Part shown: piece by piece, positions 45,346 through 54,226 of the stretch
Numbering within the stretch: position 1 is the first letter of the stretch
Layout: every line of letters starts with the position of its first letter
NCBI RefSeq assembly: GCF_042683125.1
Contig: NZ_JBHUIY010000013.1
Coordinates: forward strand, 40,012 to 104,011
Length of the DNA stretch: 64,000 nt
Source: Phaeospirillum tilakii
GTDB lineage: Bacteria; Pseudomonadota; Alphaproteobacteria; Rhodospirillales; Magnetospirillaceae
Direction: 5' to 3'
Program-made: the position numbers and the translations under genes
Notes under the pieces: model-generated
The model's database searches: none
The model's input: only the letters and a program-made list of their open reading frames with translations
What the model was told of the DNA's origin: nothing

Positions 45346-47157
45346 TCAAGGACGACGGCCTTCCTCCTCGGGCGGACGGTGTGCCTGTCGCGCCTGCTCC
45401 TGCTGCTGGCGCTGCATTTCCTGGGCCCGCCGGGCTTGGTCCTGCTGCTGGCGCTGCATCTCCTGCGCCCGTTGGGCCTGTTCCTGCTGCTGGCGCTGCA
45501 TCTCCTGCGCCCGCCGGGCCTGCTCCTGCTGCTGGCGCTGCATCTCCTGCGCCCGCTGGGCCTGCTCCTGCTGCTGGCGCTGCATCTCCATCGCCCGTTG
45601 GGCCTGTTCCTGCTGCTGGCGCTGCATCTCCTGCGCCCGCCGGGCTTGGTCCTGCTGCTGGCGCTGCATCTCCTGCGCCCGTTGGGCTTGGTCCTGCTGC
45701 TGGCGCTGCATTTCCTGCGCCCGCTGGGCCTGTTCCTGCTGCTGGCGCTGCATCTCCTGCGCCCGTTGGGCTTGGTCCTGCTGCTGGCGCTGCATTTCCT
45801 GCGCCCGCTGGGCCTGTTCCTGCTGCTGGCGCTGCATTTCCATCGCCCGCTGGGCCTGTTCCTGCTGCTGGCGCTGCATCTCCATCGCCCGTTGGGCCTG
45901 TTCCTGCTGCTGGCGCTGTATTTCCTGCGCCCGCTGGGCCTGTTCCTGCTGCTGGCGCTGCATTTCCATCGCCCGCTGGGCCTGTTCCTGCTGCTGGCGC
46001 TGCATTTCCATCGCCCGCTGGGCCTGTTCCTGCTGCTGGCGCTGCATCTCCTGCGCCCGCTGGGCTTGGTCCTGCTGCTGGCGTTGCATTTCCATCGCCC
46101 GTTGGCCCTGGTCCGGCGGCTGAGGCTGACGCTGGATGTCGATCGGGCGTTGGAAGGGCTCCCGGGGCGGGACCGGGGCCGGCGAGGGGACTGGGGCGGG
46201 CTGGGCGGCGGGCTCCCGGGGCGGGACCGGGGCCGGCGAGGGGACTGGGGCGGGCTGGGCGGCGGGGGCCCGAGGCGGAATCGGGGCGGGCGAGGGGACC
46301 GGAGCGGGCTGGGCGGCGGGGGCCCGAGGCGGGACCGGGGCTGGCGAGGGGACCGGGGCTGGCGAGGGGACTGGGGCGGGCTGGGCGGCGGGGGCCCGGG
46401 GCGGGACCGGAGCCGGCGAGGGGACCGGAGCCTGCGGCGCGGGGGGGACGGGGGGAACGAAGGCGGGCAGGGGCGGCTGGCCCTGGTTGACGGTGGCGAA
46501 ATTGGCCCGATTGTTGCGCGCGCCGCGTTCGAATTCGCCCTGGAACGGGGTGGGGGGCAGGCGGTGCTGGCTGAACAGCGCCTGTTGACCGGGGGTCGGC
46601 TGGGCGTTGATGCCGCGCGGGCCGCCATTGAAGCTGGGGAAATGGTCGGGCCGGGGCGGCCGGATCACCACGGTCGGGTTGTTGTAGATATTGTGGATCA
46701 CCACCCGATTGACGGTGACGACGGCGATGTTGTAGGCGAACCGGTTGCCGCGCCATTCGCCGCCGACGAAACCGATCCCGTCATAGCCGTAGCCGTAGGG
46801 GATGCCGCCGTAATAGCCGACCTCGGGCGCCCAGTAGCCGGGATGCCAGACATAATAACCGGCGGGGTTCCAGCTCCAATAGCCGGGAGTCCACAGAAAT
46901 CCGGGGGCGGGGGCCTGGACCCAGGTGCCGGGGACCCAGTAATAGCCTTCGGGGCCCCAGGCCCAATAGCCCGGCGTCCACAGATAATCCGGCGCCGGGC
47001 AGGGCGGCTGTTCGTAATAGGGCAGCGGCGGCGGCTCGAACTGGGTGACGAGTTCGACCATTTCCTGAGCCTGGGCCGGCGTGGGGGCCAGCACGGGGGG
47101 CACCACCAGCGGGGCGGCCAGCAGCAGGGGGGCCAGCAGGCAACGCAGTCTGATCAT
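45346..47157 (-). CDS. YXWGXW-motif secreted protein with Pro- and Gln-rich tandem repeats
   Basis: 603 residues from ATG 47157 (MIRLRCLLAPLLLAAPLVVPPV signal peptide; cleavage after AQA). Residues about 50-130 contain YLWTPGYWAWGPEGYYWVPGTW and similar WxxGxW units, the pattern of YXWGXW-repeat proteins of the cell envelope. A Pro/Ala-rich tandem region follows (46150-46440, unit PAPVPPRAPAAQP), then 17 copies of a 14-residue unit EMQRQQQEQAQRAQ. The heptad-doubled periodicity predicts a long coiled coil. Likely periplasmic or outer-surface structural protein, function unknown. Antisense long frames are artefacts of the repeat. Confidence 0.78.
   Translation of the reverse strand: MIRLRCLLAPLLLAAPLVVPPVLAPTPAQAQEMVELVTQFEPPPLPYYEQPPCPAPDYLWTPGYWAWGPEGYYWVPGTWVQAPAPGFLWTPGYWSWNPAGYYVWHPGYWAPEVGYYGGIPYGYGYDGIGFVGGEWRGNRFAYNIAVVTVNRVVIHNIYNNPTVVIRPPRPDHFPSFNGGPRGINAQPTPGQQALFSQHRLPPTPFQGEFERGARNNRANFATVNQGQPPLPAFVPPVPPAPQAPVPSPAPVPPRAPAAQPAPVPSPAPVPSPAPVPPRAPAAQPAPVPSPAPIPPRAPAAQPAPVPSPAPVPPREPAAQPAPVPSPAPVPPREPFQRPIDIQRQPQPPDQGQRAMEMQRQQQDQAQRAQEMQRQQQEQAQRAMEMQRQQQEQAQRAMEMQRQQQEQAQRAQEIQRQQQEQAQRAMEMQRQQQEQAQRAMEMQRQQQEQAQRAQEMQRQQQDQAQRAQEMQRQQQEQAQRAQEMQRQQQDQAQRAQEMQRQQQDQARRAQEMQRQQQEQAQRAMEMQRQQQEQAQRAQEMQRQQQEQARRAQEMQRQQQEQAQRAQEMQRQQQDQARRAQEMQRQQQEQARQAHRPPEEEGRRP
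45379..46092 (-). repeat. 42-bp tandem repeat array (17 units)
   Basis: Each 42-base unit encodes 14 residues (E-M-Q-R-Q-Q-Q-E/D-Q-A-Q-R-A-M/Q). Units differ at a few positions (E or D, M or Q, Q or R), so the array has mutated since expansion. All six reading frames stay open because of the periodic composition. Expected to vary in copy number among strains. Confidence 0.9.
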
Positions 47158-47279
47158 CGGACAAAACCCCAAGGGGACGAACGGCGGGTTTCCGCCAGGA
47201 AAAAACAGCCCGAAACGGCCGGCGCGGATTTGCACCCTCGCTTGACCTTAATCGATCCTGTCTCTCTTTTGCGGTTTCT

Positions 47280-48011
47280 TTATGATCGATCGGGTTTGTT
47301 TGTGGCGTCTTGAGGGCGCCCGGCTGGGGCGTCGGGCCACAGCAGCGCGCGCACCCGATGCAGATCCGGCACGATGGCGACGCACAGCGCCTCCATTTCG
47401 GCGGTGGCGGCCAGCAGATCGGGCACCATCACCGGCAGCATCCCGGCCCGGGCCGCGCCGCGCACGCCATTGTGGGAATCCTCCAGCACCAGACAGCGGG
47501 CCGGCTCGATTCCCAGCCGCGCCGCCGCGCTCAGGAACGGGTCGGGGTGGGGCTTGCCGCGCGGGGTATCGCCCTTGGCGACGATCGCGGCGAAGCGTTG
47601 GTCGAGACCGAAGGCGGCGAGGTGATGATCGACGCTGGCCCGCAGCGACGAGGTGGCGATCGCGGCCGGGAGGCCGGCGGCGTCGAGGGCGTCGAGCAAT
47701 TCGACCGCGCCGGGCTTCAGCCGCAGCGCGTCATCGAGCGTTTCCTCGAAATTGCGCCGCGCCGCCGCCCAGAAGGCGTCGAAGGCGAAGCCCGGACCGA
47801 ACCGCTCCCGCAGCGCGTCCCGGGCCGCCTCGCCCGACAGGCCGAGCAGCGACAGATAGACCGACAGCGGCAGCTCGATCCCGCTTGCGGCGGCGGCGGC
47901 CATCACCGCGTCGCGGTAGAGATCCTCGGTGTTGAACAGCAGCCCGTCCATGTCGAAGATGACGGCCTGTGGCTGCGGGAAGGGTCTCGAATCCCCGGCC
48001 CGATCGGTCAT
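47280..48011 (-). CDS. HAD-superfamily phosphatase (beta-phosphoglucomutase-like)
   Basis: 243 residues. Motif I FDMDGLLFNTE (catalytic Asp pair, about residue 19), motif II IATSS, motif III Lys in GKPHPDPFL and motif IV LEDSHNGV are all present, with the helical cap between. It is close to the YcjU/GS1 group; hydrolysis of a small phosphosugar is likely. Its ATG overlaps the ROK kinase stop (ATGA), so the two form an operon for sugar phosphate handling. C-terminal tail AGRPQDATNKPDRS is unusual and probably disordered. Confidence 0.93.
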   Translation of the reverse strand: MTDRAGDSRPFPQPQAVIFDMDGLLFNTEDLYRDAVMAAAAASGIELPLSVYLSLLGLSGEAARDALRERFGPGFAFDAFWAAARRNFEETLDDALRLKPGAVELLDALDAAGLPAAIATSSLRASVDHHLAAFGLDQRFAAIVAKGDTPRGKPHPDPFLSAAARLGIEPARCLVLEDSHNGVRGAARAGMLPVMVPDLLAATAEMEALCVAIVPDLHRVRALLWPDAPAGRPQDATNKPDRS

Positions 48012-48898
48012 GATCCCTCCTCCACGCCTTCATCCGCGCCCCACAGCCAGGCCGCGCCGCGTACCCCGCTGGAATCGCCGTGACGCGGCGGCAGCAGCCG
48101 GGTGGCGACGGTGTCGGAGAACACCCAGCGCCCCCATTGCTCCGGCACCGCCCGATAGAGCGACTCGACCCGCGACAGCCCGCCGCCGAGGACGATCACC
48201 TCGGGATCGATCAGGGTGATGATCTGCCCCAGCGCCCGGGCCAGCCGCCCCTGATAGCGCCGGAGCGCCTCCCCTTCCGGCCGCTCGGCGGCGATCTGGG
48301 CGGCGGTCAGCCCGCGCCCGTCGTCGCGGGCCAGGGCCGGCCCGGACAGAAAGGTCTCGATGCAGCCATGCCGCCCGCAGTAACAGCGCGGCCCCGGCCG
48401 CTCGTCATCCTCGGGCCAGGGCAATGGGATATGTCCCCACTCCCCGGCGATGGCGTTGGGCCCGCCGAGCAGCTTGCCCTCGACGACGATGCCGCCACCG
48501 ACCCCGGTGCCGAGGATGACGCCGAACACCACCCGAGCCCCGGCGCCGGCCCCATCGCTGGCCTCGGACAGGGCGAAACAATCGGCATCGTTGGCCAGCC
48601 GCACCGGCCGCCCCAACGCCTGGGCCAGATCGCGATCAAACGGATGCCCGATCAGCCAGGTGGAGTTGGCATTCTTGACCAGCCCGGTGGCCGGACTGAT
48701 GGTGCCGGGAATCCCGACCCCCACCGTCCCTTTTTGCCCGGTCTCGCTTTCGACCGCCGCGACCAAGGCGCGAATGGTGGCGATGGTGGCGGGATAATCG
48801 CGCCCACTGGCGACGCGGCGCCGATAGAGTTCGGTTCCATCCGCCGCGAGAGCGATCGCCTCGGTCTTGGTGCCGCCGAGATCGATGCCGATCCGCAT
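48008..48898 (-). CDS. ROK-family sugar kinase
   Basis: 296 residues. MRIGIDLGGTKTEAIAL (ATP phosphate motif), VGVGIPGTISPATGLVKNANSTWL, catalytic ANDADCFALSEA, GTGVGGGIVVEGKLLGG and the ROK signature with zinc ligands GEWGHIPLPW and CYCGRHGCIETF. It probably phosphorylates fructose, mannose, glucose or N-acetyl sugar (Mak/NagK type). Downstream, the HAD gene overlaps its stop. Monodirectional with the glycosyltransferase upstream but separated by a dispersed repeat. Confidence 0.94.
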   Translation of the reverse strand: MRIGIDLGGTKTEAIALAADGTELYRRRVASGRDYPATIATIRALVAAVESETGQKGTVGVGIPGTISPATGLVKNANSTWLIGHPFDRDLAQALGRPVRLANDADCFALSEASDGAGAGARVVFGVILGTGVGGGIVVEGKLLGGPNAIAGEWGHIPLPWPEDDERPGPRCYCGRHGCIETFLSGPALARDDGRGLTAAQIAAERPEGEALRRYQGRLARALGQIITLIDPEVIVLGGGLSRVESLYRAVPEQWGRWVFSDTVATRLLPPRHGDSSGVRGAAWLWGADEGVEEGS

Positions 48899-48918
48899 GA
48901 GTGCCGCCTTCCTTCAGG

Positions 48919-48968
48919 GAGGTCCAGGAACCTCAGGTTCCTGGTGGGTGCGGGCAAAGCCCGCGTTT
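48919..48968 (+). repeat. Dispersed two-hairpin repeat, CCAGGAACC subtype
   Basis: CCAGGAACC-TCA-GGTTCCTGG, linker TGGGTG, GCGGGC-AAA-GCCCGC and GTTTGTT. Between codirectional ROK and glycosyltransferase genes. Confidence 0.75.
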
Positions 48969-48972
48969 GTTG

Positions 48973-51279
48973 TCACCATCGCCGCTCCCCCAACACATGC
49001 CGCCGCCAGACCGCGCGGTAGAGCCGTTCGAGATGACGGGTCCAGCGTTCGCCGGCGACCAGGGGGGAGGCCGCGACGGCGGCGCGGAGTTCCATCCGCC
49101 GGCCGCGCCACTGCTCGACCTGATCGCAGGCGGCGAGCGCGCGGGCGATGTAATCCTCGGCCGAGCTGGCGATCATCTGGTCGAGCCCGAGCCGGGACAG
49201 CATGGCGGTGGTCCAGCGGCTGACCATGCGCGGCCAGGGCCAGGTGATCACCGGCACCCCCATGGCGAGGGACTGGAACGAGGTGGTCGAGCCCGAGAAC
49301 GGGAAGGGATCGAGGGCGAAATCGGCGTCGTTGTAACGGGCGATGAAGGCCTCGGCGGTGTCTTGCTCGGTGCAGAACACCACCTGATCGGGATGGGCGC
49401 CGGCGGCGGCGAGGCCGGCGAAGATGCGCTCGCGCAGCCCGTCCGAGGCGTAGTTCTGCATGTATTTGAGGATCAGGCGGGCGTCGCGGCGGGCGGCGAG
49501 CAGCCGGCCCCACACCGCCAGGGTGGCGGGTCCGATCTTGGCCGGGCTGTTGAAGCAGCAGAACACCGGCGGCCCGGAGCGGGGCCGGGTCGGCAGCGGC
49601 AGGATGTCGGGCAGATCGACGACGTAATATTGCGGCAGGCGCAGCGGCCGCTCGCTGAAATATTCAGGATGGCCGGGCGGAATCAGCCAGCGGTCGGCCA
49701 GGATGTAATCCATTTCGGCCAGCCCGGTGGTGCCGACGTCGTACAGGCTGATCTGGACCGGGGCGGGCCGCCAGCCGGCGATTCCGGGCCGGTTGAGGTC
49801 GAAGCGGCTGGCCAGCACCACCAGGATGTCGATCCCGTCGGCGGCGATCCGGCGGGCGATGGTCTCGTTGTCGAGCCCGGCCACCAGGGTCCAGCCGTCG
49901 GCAAAAGGGCGGAACCAGTCGGTGAACAGATCCTCGCGCTGGTCGAGGGAATAGAAATGCAGGCTGAAGCGGGTGCGGTCGTGGCTGCGCACCGCCGGGA
50001 TCAGGTTGATGGCGACCGGGTGGCGGCGCAGGTCGGAGGTCAGATAGCCGATGCGCAGCCGGCGTTCCGCCTCGGCCGGGGTGGCGGGGACGCGGGGGGC
50101 GAGCGGGCCGTGGCCGCCGAACTCGGCGGCGAAGGCCTCGGCGAGCAGGCGGCCGACGCCGTCGTCGGGCCCGTCATGGTTGGCGGCGCAGAACATCAGG
50201 GCGCGGAACAGGTCGTCCCGGTCCTCGCCGCCGCGCTGATCCTCGATCTGGTCGCCCAGCAGGTCGATCGCCTCGCGCACCCGGCCGGCGCGGACCAGCA
50301 TCAGGGCGAGGTGCAGACGCGGCATCTGGTAGGCGGGGTCGAGCAAGGCGGCCTGACGGTAGGACTCGATCGCCTCGTCGAAGCGGCGCAGGTCGCGCAG
50401 GGCGGCGCCCCGGGCGCCATGGGCCTCGGCGTAATCGGGCTTGAGCCCGATCGCGGCGTCGAAGGCGCACAGCGCGTCGAGCGGGCGGCCGACCCGGCGC
50501 AGCGCGTTGCCGAGATTGTGATGGGGCTGGGGCAGGTCGGGATGGAGCTGGATCGCGGTGGCATAGGCGGCGATGGCGGCGTGGTCGTCCTCGCGCAGGG
50601 TCTCGGCATTGCCGAGATTGTTGTGGGCCTCGGCGAAATCGGGCTTGAGGGCGATGGCAGCGCGGAAGGCGGCGGCGGCCTCGTCGTGATGGCCGAGATC
50701 GAGCAGGGCGGTGCCGAGATTGTTGTGGGCCTCGGCGAAATCGGGATCGCGGGCGAGGGCTTCGCGAAAGGCGGCGACGGCGGCCTCGCCCCTGCCGAGG
50801 TCGGCCAGGGCGGTGCCGAGATGGAAATGGGTCAGGGCGGTTTCCGGCTTGAGCCGGACGGCCTCGGTCAGGGCGGCGACGGCGTCGTCGGTTCTTGCCA
50901 GTTCGTGCAGGGTGAGGCCGAGGCCGTGATGGGGCTCGGCCCAGTCGGGGCGGAGACGGATGGCGTCGCGGAAGGCGTCGAGGGCAAGGTCGGGCCGGCC
51001 GAGCAGCCGGCAGGCGAGGCCGAGAACGTGGCGCGGCTGGGGATCGGCCGGGTCGGCGGCGGCGGCGGCCTCGGCCAGGGCGGCGGCGGTGGCGGGATCG
51101 AGCCGGCGCAAAGCGAGGGTGGCGCGCAGGGTCAGCGCCTCGGCATGGGCGGGGGCAAGGTCGAGCAGGGCGCGGGCGATGGCGTCGGCCTGATCAAGGT
51201 TGCCGTCGCGCTGGGCCGCGACCGCGTTGGCGAGCATCGCCTGGAGGACGGTGTTGGGGAGGGAGTCGTGTTGAGTCAC
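48973..51279 (-). CDS. TPR-containing GT41 glycosyltransferase (SPINDLY/OGT-like)
   Basis: 768 residues starting with GTG 51279 (MTQHDSLPN). Residues about 10-330: eight or more tetratricopeptide repeats, including AEAHNNLGTALLDLGHHDEAAAAFRAAIALKPDFAEAHNNLGNAE. About 390-750: GT41 catalytic region, with RRLRIGYLTSDLRRHPVA, LVVLASRFDLNRPGIAGWRPAPVQISLYDVGTTGLAEMDYILADRWLIPP, and the donor-site motif ALDPFPFSGSTTSFQSLAMGVPVITW. Such enzymes O-glycosylate Ser/Thr of cytosolic proteins (OGT) or flagellin (FlbA, SPY). Bacterial family members often modify surface proteins; target unknown. FkbM and other sugar enzymes are in the neighbourhood, but not adjacent. Confidence 0.9.
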   Translation of the reverse strand: MTQHDSLPNTVLQAMLANAVAAQRDGNLDQADAIARALLDLAPAHAEALTLRATLALRRLDPATAAALAEAAAAADPADPQPRHVLGLACRLLGRPDLALDAFRDAIRLRPDWAEPHHGLGLTLHELARTDDAVAALTEAVRLKPETALTHFHLGTALADLGRGEAAVAAFREALARDPDFAEAHNNLGTALLDLGHHDEAAAAFRAAIALKPDFAEAHNNLGNAETLREDDHAAIAAYATAIQLHPDLPQPHHNLGNALRRVGRPLDALCAFDAAIGLKPDYAEAHGARGAALRDLRRFDEAIESYRQAALLDPAYQMPRLHLALMLVRAGRVREAIDLLGDQIEDQRGGEDRDDLFRALMFCAANHDGPDDGVGRLLAEAFAAEFGGHGPLAPRVPATPAEAERRLRIGYLTSDLRRHPVAINLIPAVRSHDRTRFSLHFYSLDQREDLFTDWFRPFADGWTLVAGLDNETIARRIAADGIDILVVLASRFDLNRPGIAGWRPAPVQISLYDVGTTGLAEMDYILADRWLIPPGHPEYFSERPLRLPQYYVVDLPDILPLPTRPRSGPPVFCCFNSPAKIGPATLAVWGRLLAARRDARLILKYMQNYASDGLRERIFAGLAAAGAHPDQVVFCTEQDTAEAFIARYNDADFALDPFPFSGSTTSFQSLAMGVPVITWPWPRMVSRWTTAMLSRLGLDQMIASSAEDYIARALAACDQVEQWRGRRMELRAAVAASPLVAGERWTRHLERLYRAVWRRHVLGERRW

Positions 51280-51347
51280 CGGCTGGTCTCCGTCGGTCGC
51301 GCCGGAGCGGAAGGATATCGCAGGCGATGGTGGCGGGGCAAATCCGC

Positions 51348-51416
51348 CGGGCTCCGCCCGGACCCGCGCGGGCGCCGCCCGCGACCCGCCAGGGGCCGCA
51401 AGGCCCCTGGACCCCG
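51348..51416 (-). repeat. Dispersed two-hairpin repeat with extra stem
   Basis: CCGGGCTCCGCCCGG, an additional GCGCGGGCGCCGCCCGC stem, then CCAGGGGCC-GCAA-GGCCCCTGG. Three stems in a row; an insertion or partial duplication of the second hairpin. Between codirectional genes. Confidence 0.75.
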
Positions 51417-51426
51417 GGGGGAAAGG

Positions 51427-52902
51427 TCAGCGGCGGCCGGGCAACGGGGGAGGGCGCAGGCCGCCTTTGCGCTTGATCCGCGCCGCGACGCGGAAAATGT
51501 CCGGCATGTTGATCTTGCCGTTGCTGCGCCGTTCCAGCACGTTGATGTTGACCAGTTCCTCAAGCAACCGGCTTTCCGGGTCGGCCGGGTCGTCGGCCAG
51601 CGACAGCGGTGACAGCCATGAGCCGGCTTCCTTCAGGATCATGCCGACCGTGTTCCGGTCACGCCACCGGCCGATGAACTCGTCGGGCAGGGACGGGACC
51701 TGCAAGCCGTCGAGCGCCTCCAGCGCGGTCCGGATCCAGCCGTAATCCTCCTTGAGTTGGTCAAGTCGGGTGGCCGAGGCATGCTGTACCCCGGTTTGCA
51801 GGTCCTTATAGGTCAGAACCCGGCTGTCGCCCTGGGCGTTGGTGGCGGCACGGGTGAGGGCTGCCAGGAAGCTGCGCGGCGAGGTTTCCCCGGCGGCGTC
51901 GCTCAGATGGTCGTGCAGCCAGGAATAGGTCCGTCCCTTGCTGGGGCCGGCGCCCATGTATTCACCGCAGATCCGGTAGAACAGGAATGCCTGGAGGACC
52001 TCATCGCTCGCCAGATAGAACGGCAGGTCAGCGGATCGCTGCCAACTCGCGGGGGCATCGGGGCCGGCGACCGCCAACAGCGCTTCGCGCGCGGCCGGGC
52101 CGCTCCACAGACGTTGGAACAGCAGGCCGTAAAGGTCACGTCGGCGCCAGACCAACGAGACCGATTCCTGGCGCAGCTTGGAGGCATCCGGGAAGGCGAA
52201 CAGGGTCGGGTCGGCGAACTGGTCGGAGCGCAGGAACAGCTTGACCCGCAGCGCCCGCGACGCGCGCAGATGCAGGGCAAGGCGCAGGGCCGCCTCGGTG
52301 CGGGGGCGGATTTGGTCCCAGCTTTTGCCCAGCCGGTCGAGCGCGTCGAACAGCAGCACGAATTTCCGCCCCCGATCGGCGAACCAGCCATCGGCGCGGC
52401 GCAGCGCGGTTTCGACCCCGAGCGGATCCCGTGCGGCCCAACGGGCCAGGGCGTCGCGGCCGTCGAGGTCGGCCGGCCCCTGTTCCGGCGCGCCGGCCTC
52501 GCGCAACGCCGCCAGCAACGCGCCGCGCCAGAGGTCGAACGGGTCCATCCCCTCGGCGGCGAGGCTGTCGAAACTGGCGACCGAGGGGGCCGGGCCGGCA
52601 TCGAAGCCGGAGGCCGCCTGCTCATGGAAGCCGAGGCGGATCTCGGTCCGGTCCAGCCCGAGCCGGGGATAGGCGGTGTGGATCGCCTGCCGGGTTTGCG
52701 GGTGCGACAGCACCGCCGACCAGAAGCTTTTGCCGACGCCGCGATTGCCGACCACCACCGCCCGGTCGGGATCGAGCGCGCCATCGTGATCGACCGGGGT
52801 GAAGATCTGCCCCGGATCGGGGGTGTCGGCGGCCTTCCAACCGAGTTCGGTGACGTTGATCTCGGTCAGCGCCCTGCGCAGGACGAGGACGGCGTCAGAC
52901 AT
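51427..52902 (-). CDS. P-loop ATPase of a candidate three-gene system
   Basis: 491 residues. Walker A GNRGVGKSF (residues 52-60) and Walker B KFVLLFDALDRLG (about 190) mark a P-loop NTPase; the AAA/STAND-type layout has a C-terminal helical region with winged-helix-like LLEELVNINVLERRSNGKINMPDIFRVA. No signal peptide. Not a family I can name. Its ATG overlaps the end of the KGGVGR ATPase by eight bases, so translation is coupled. With the KGGVGR ATPase and the HEPN-like protein it suggests a defence or NTPase-gated effector complex (inference). Confidence 0.75.
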   Translation of the reverse strand: MSDAVLVLRRALTEINVTELGWKAADTPDPGQIFTPVDHDGALDPDRAVVVGNRGVGKSFWSAVLSHPQTRQAIHTAYPRLGLDRTEIRLGFHEQAASGFDAGPAPSVASFDSLAAEGMDPFDLWRGALLAALREAGAPEQGPADLDGRDALARWAARDPLGVETALRRADGWFADRGRKFVLLFDALDRLGKSWDQIRPRTEAALRLALHLRASRALRVKLFLRSDQFADPTLFAFPDASKLRQESVSLVWRRRDLYGLLFQRLWSGPAAREALLAVAGPDAPASWQRSADLPFYLASDEVLQAFLFYRICGEYMGAGPSKGRTYSWLHDHLSDAAGETSPRSFLAALTRAATNAQGDSRVLTYKDLQTGVQHASATRLDQLKEDYGWIRTALEALDGLQVPSLPDEFIGRWRDRNTVGMILKEAGSWLSPLSLADDPADPESRLLEELVNINVLERRSNGKINMPDIFRVAARIKRKGGLRPPPLPGRR

Positions 52903-54226
52903 CGCGGGCGGTCTCCAGCAGGCGATCGATGCCGTCGAGCAGATCGGCGAAGGTGCGGCGGAACACTTCGCTGCCCAGCACTTCGGGGCGGCTCAGCGGA
53001 TCGAACTCGGCATAGGTGGTGTCGGCCAGGATGTGCCACGCCTTGTGCGGCGCGGCGGCGTCGTGGCGGTCGAAATTGAACGCCGCGTCGTCGTCCGCTC
53101 CGCCGGCTTCGTCATAGAGGGTTTCGGCGAACAGATCGTAGGCCTGATCGTAAAAATGGGTCCAGGAATCGGGATTGGCCGCCGCCTTGGCATGGACCAG
53201 CCGCAGCCGGCCGCGCCAGTCCTCGCCGGTGTCGCCCACCGCCGGGCGGTAGCGGCCGAGAAAGGCGAGCAGATAACGGTAGCCTTGGAAGGTCTGCGGG
53301 GTGTCGATGCCGAACAGCAGGCTCCACCCCCCCAGCCCGAGCAGGGTGGCGGCGGTGGTTTCGTTGAGTCCGGCGCGGGCATCGACCAGGATCGCGTCAT
53401 AGCGCCCCATCGCCGCCAGATCCTTGATCAGCACCCGGGTGCGGTCGAGGAAACCACGCGGCGGCACGGCGGGATCGGGTGAGACCTCTTCGAGGTAGGC
53501 GCGCGACAGCTTGCCCAGCAGGTTGGCGGGATAGCTCTCGCTCCGCCGGCCGACCGCCGGGGCGACATGGACCAGCCCCCGGCCGGAGGTCAGCGGGCTG
53601 GGGGCGATCATCCGGTCGAGGAAGGCCCGGTCGATCGCGCGCAGGCCGGATTCGACGTAGAAATCGAGCAATCCGAACTCGGGCAACTGGTCGGCGGGCA
53701 GCAGCATGCCGCCGAGGCCGGGGGCTTCGAGATCGAGGTCGATCACCAGGGCGTTGCGGCCGGTGGCGGCGAGGTGGGCGGTGGTGACGGCCAGCGCGGT
53801 GGAGCGGCCGACGCCGCCCTTATGGCTGGCGAAGACGATCACCGGCGGCACGCCGTCCTGCGGCGGCAACGGCCGCCGCAGCCAGTCCTGGCCGGCGATG
53901 CGGCGCTCGACCACGCGAACGAAACCGGAAAAGGCGGGATGCTCGATCCACTCGATCACCCCGAGGGCGGGATCGTTCAGGCTGTCGTCGAACAGATCGG
54001 CCGGAGTGGCGACCGGCTGGGGATCGAGATAGGGCGCCAGAGCCGCCACCTCGCCGCGCAACGCCGCCAGTGCCGTTTCGTTCGCCGCCGGGTCGAGACG
54101 GACGAAGGTCAACCGCCCTTCGCTGTCGCGCAGGATCAGGTTGTCGATCAGACTCCGCTCGCCCAGCAGGTCGCGGATCCGGGCGGCGAACAGCGGCAGG
54201 GCATCGTCGTAGAGGATCTCGGCCAT
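52895..54226 (-). CDS. KGGVGR-motif ParA/MinD-like ATPase
   Basis: 443 residues from ATG 54226. N-terminal 150 residues: unknown domain (LYDDALPLFAARIRDLLGERSL). Then a ParA/MinD-type NTPase: deviant Walker A FASHKGGVGRSTALAVTTAHLA with Arg after the second Gly-Val-Gly where ParA has Lys, VIDLDLEAPGLGG (A' motif), and DAILVDARAGLNETTAATLL (Walker B). The variant KGGVGR is the hallmark of a group of stand-alone ATPases in accessory regions. One-base overlap with the HEPN-like gene upstream (TGATG) and eight-base overlap with the P-loop ATPase downstream. Confidence 0.82.
   Translation of the reverse strand: MAEILYDDALPLFAARIRDLLGERSLIDNLILRDSEGRLTFVRLDPAANETALAALRGEVAALAPYLDPQPVATPADLFDDSLNDPALGVIEWIEHPAFSGFVRVVERRIAGQDWLRRPLPPQDGVPPVIVFASHKGGVGRSTALAVTTAHLAATGRNALVIDLDLEAPGLGGMLLPADQLPEFGLLDFYVESGLRAIDRAFLDRMIAPSPLTSGRGLVHVAPAVGRRSESYPANLLGKLSRAYLEEVSPDPAVPPRGFLDRTRVLIKDLAAMGRYDAILVDARAGLNETTAATLLGLGGWSLLFGIDTPQTFQGYRYLLAFLGRYRPAVGDTGEDWRGRLRLVHAKAAANPDSWTHFYDQAYDLFAETLYDEAGGADDDAAFNFDRHDAAAPHKAWHILADTTYAEFDPLSRPEVLGSEVFRRTFADLLDGIDRLLETARDV

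Noticed and set aside
45379..46092. CRISPR-like periodic array
   Set aside because: Units are contiguous (42 bases) with no variable spacers and encode an in-frame protein repeat.
44905..47313. Plus-strand open frame rich in Leu repeats (LLLLALHLLRP)
   Set aside because: Artefact of the 42-base coding repeat on the minus strand, which leaves all frames open.
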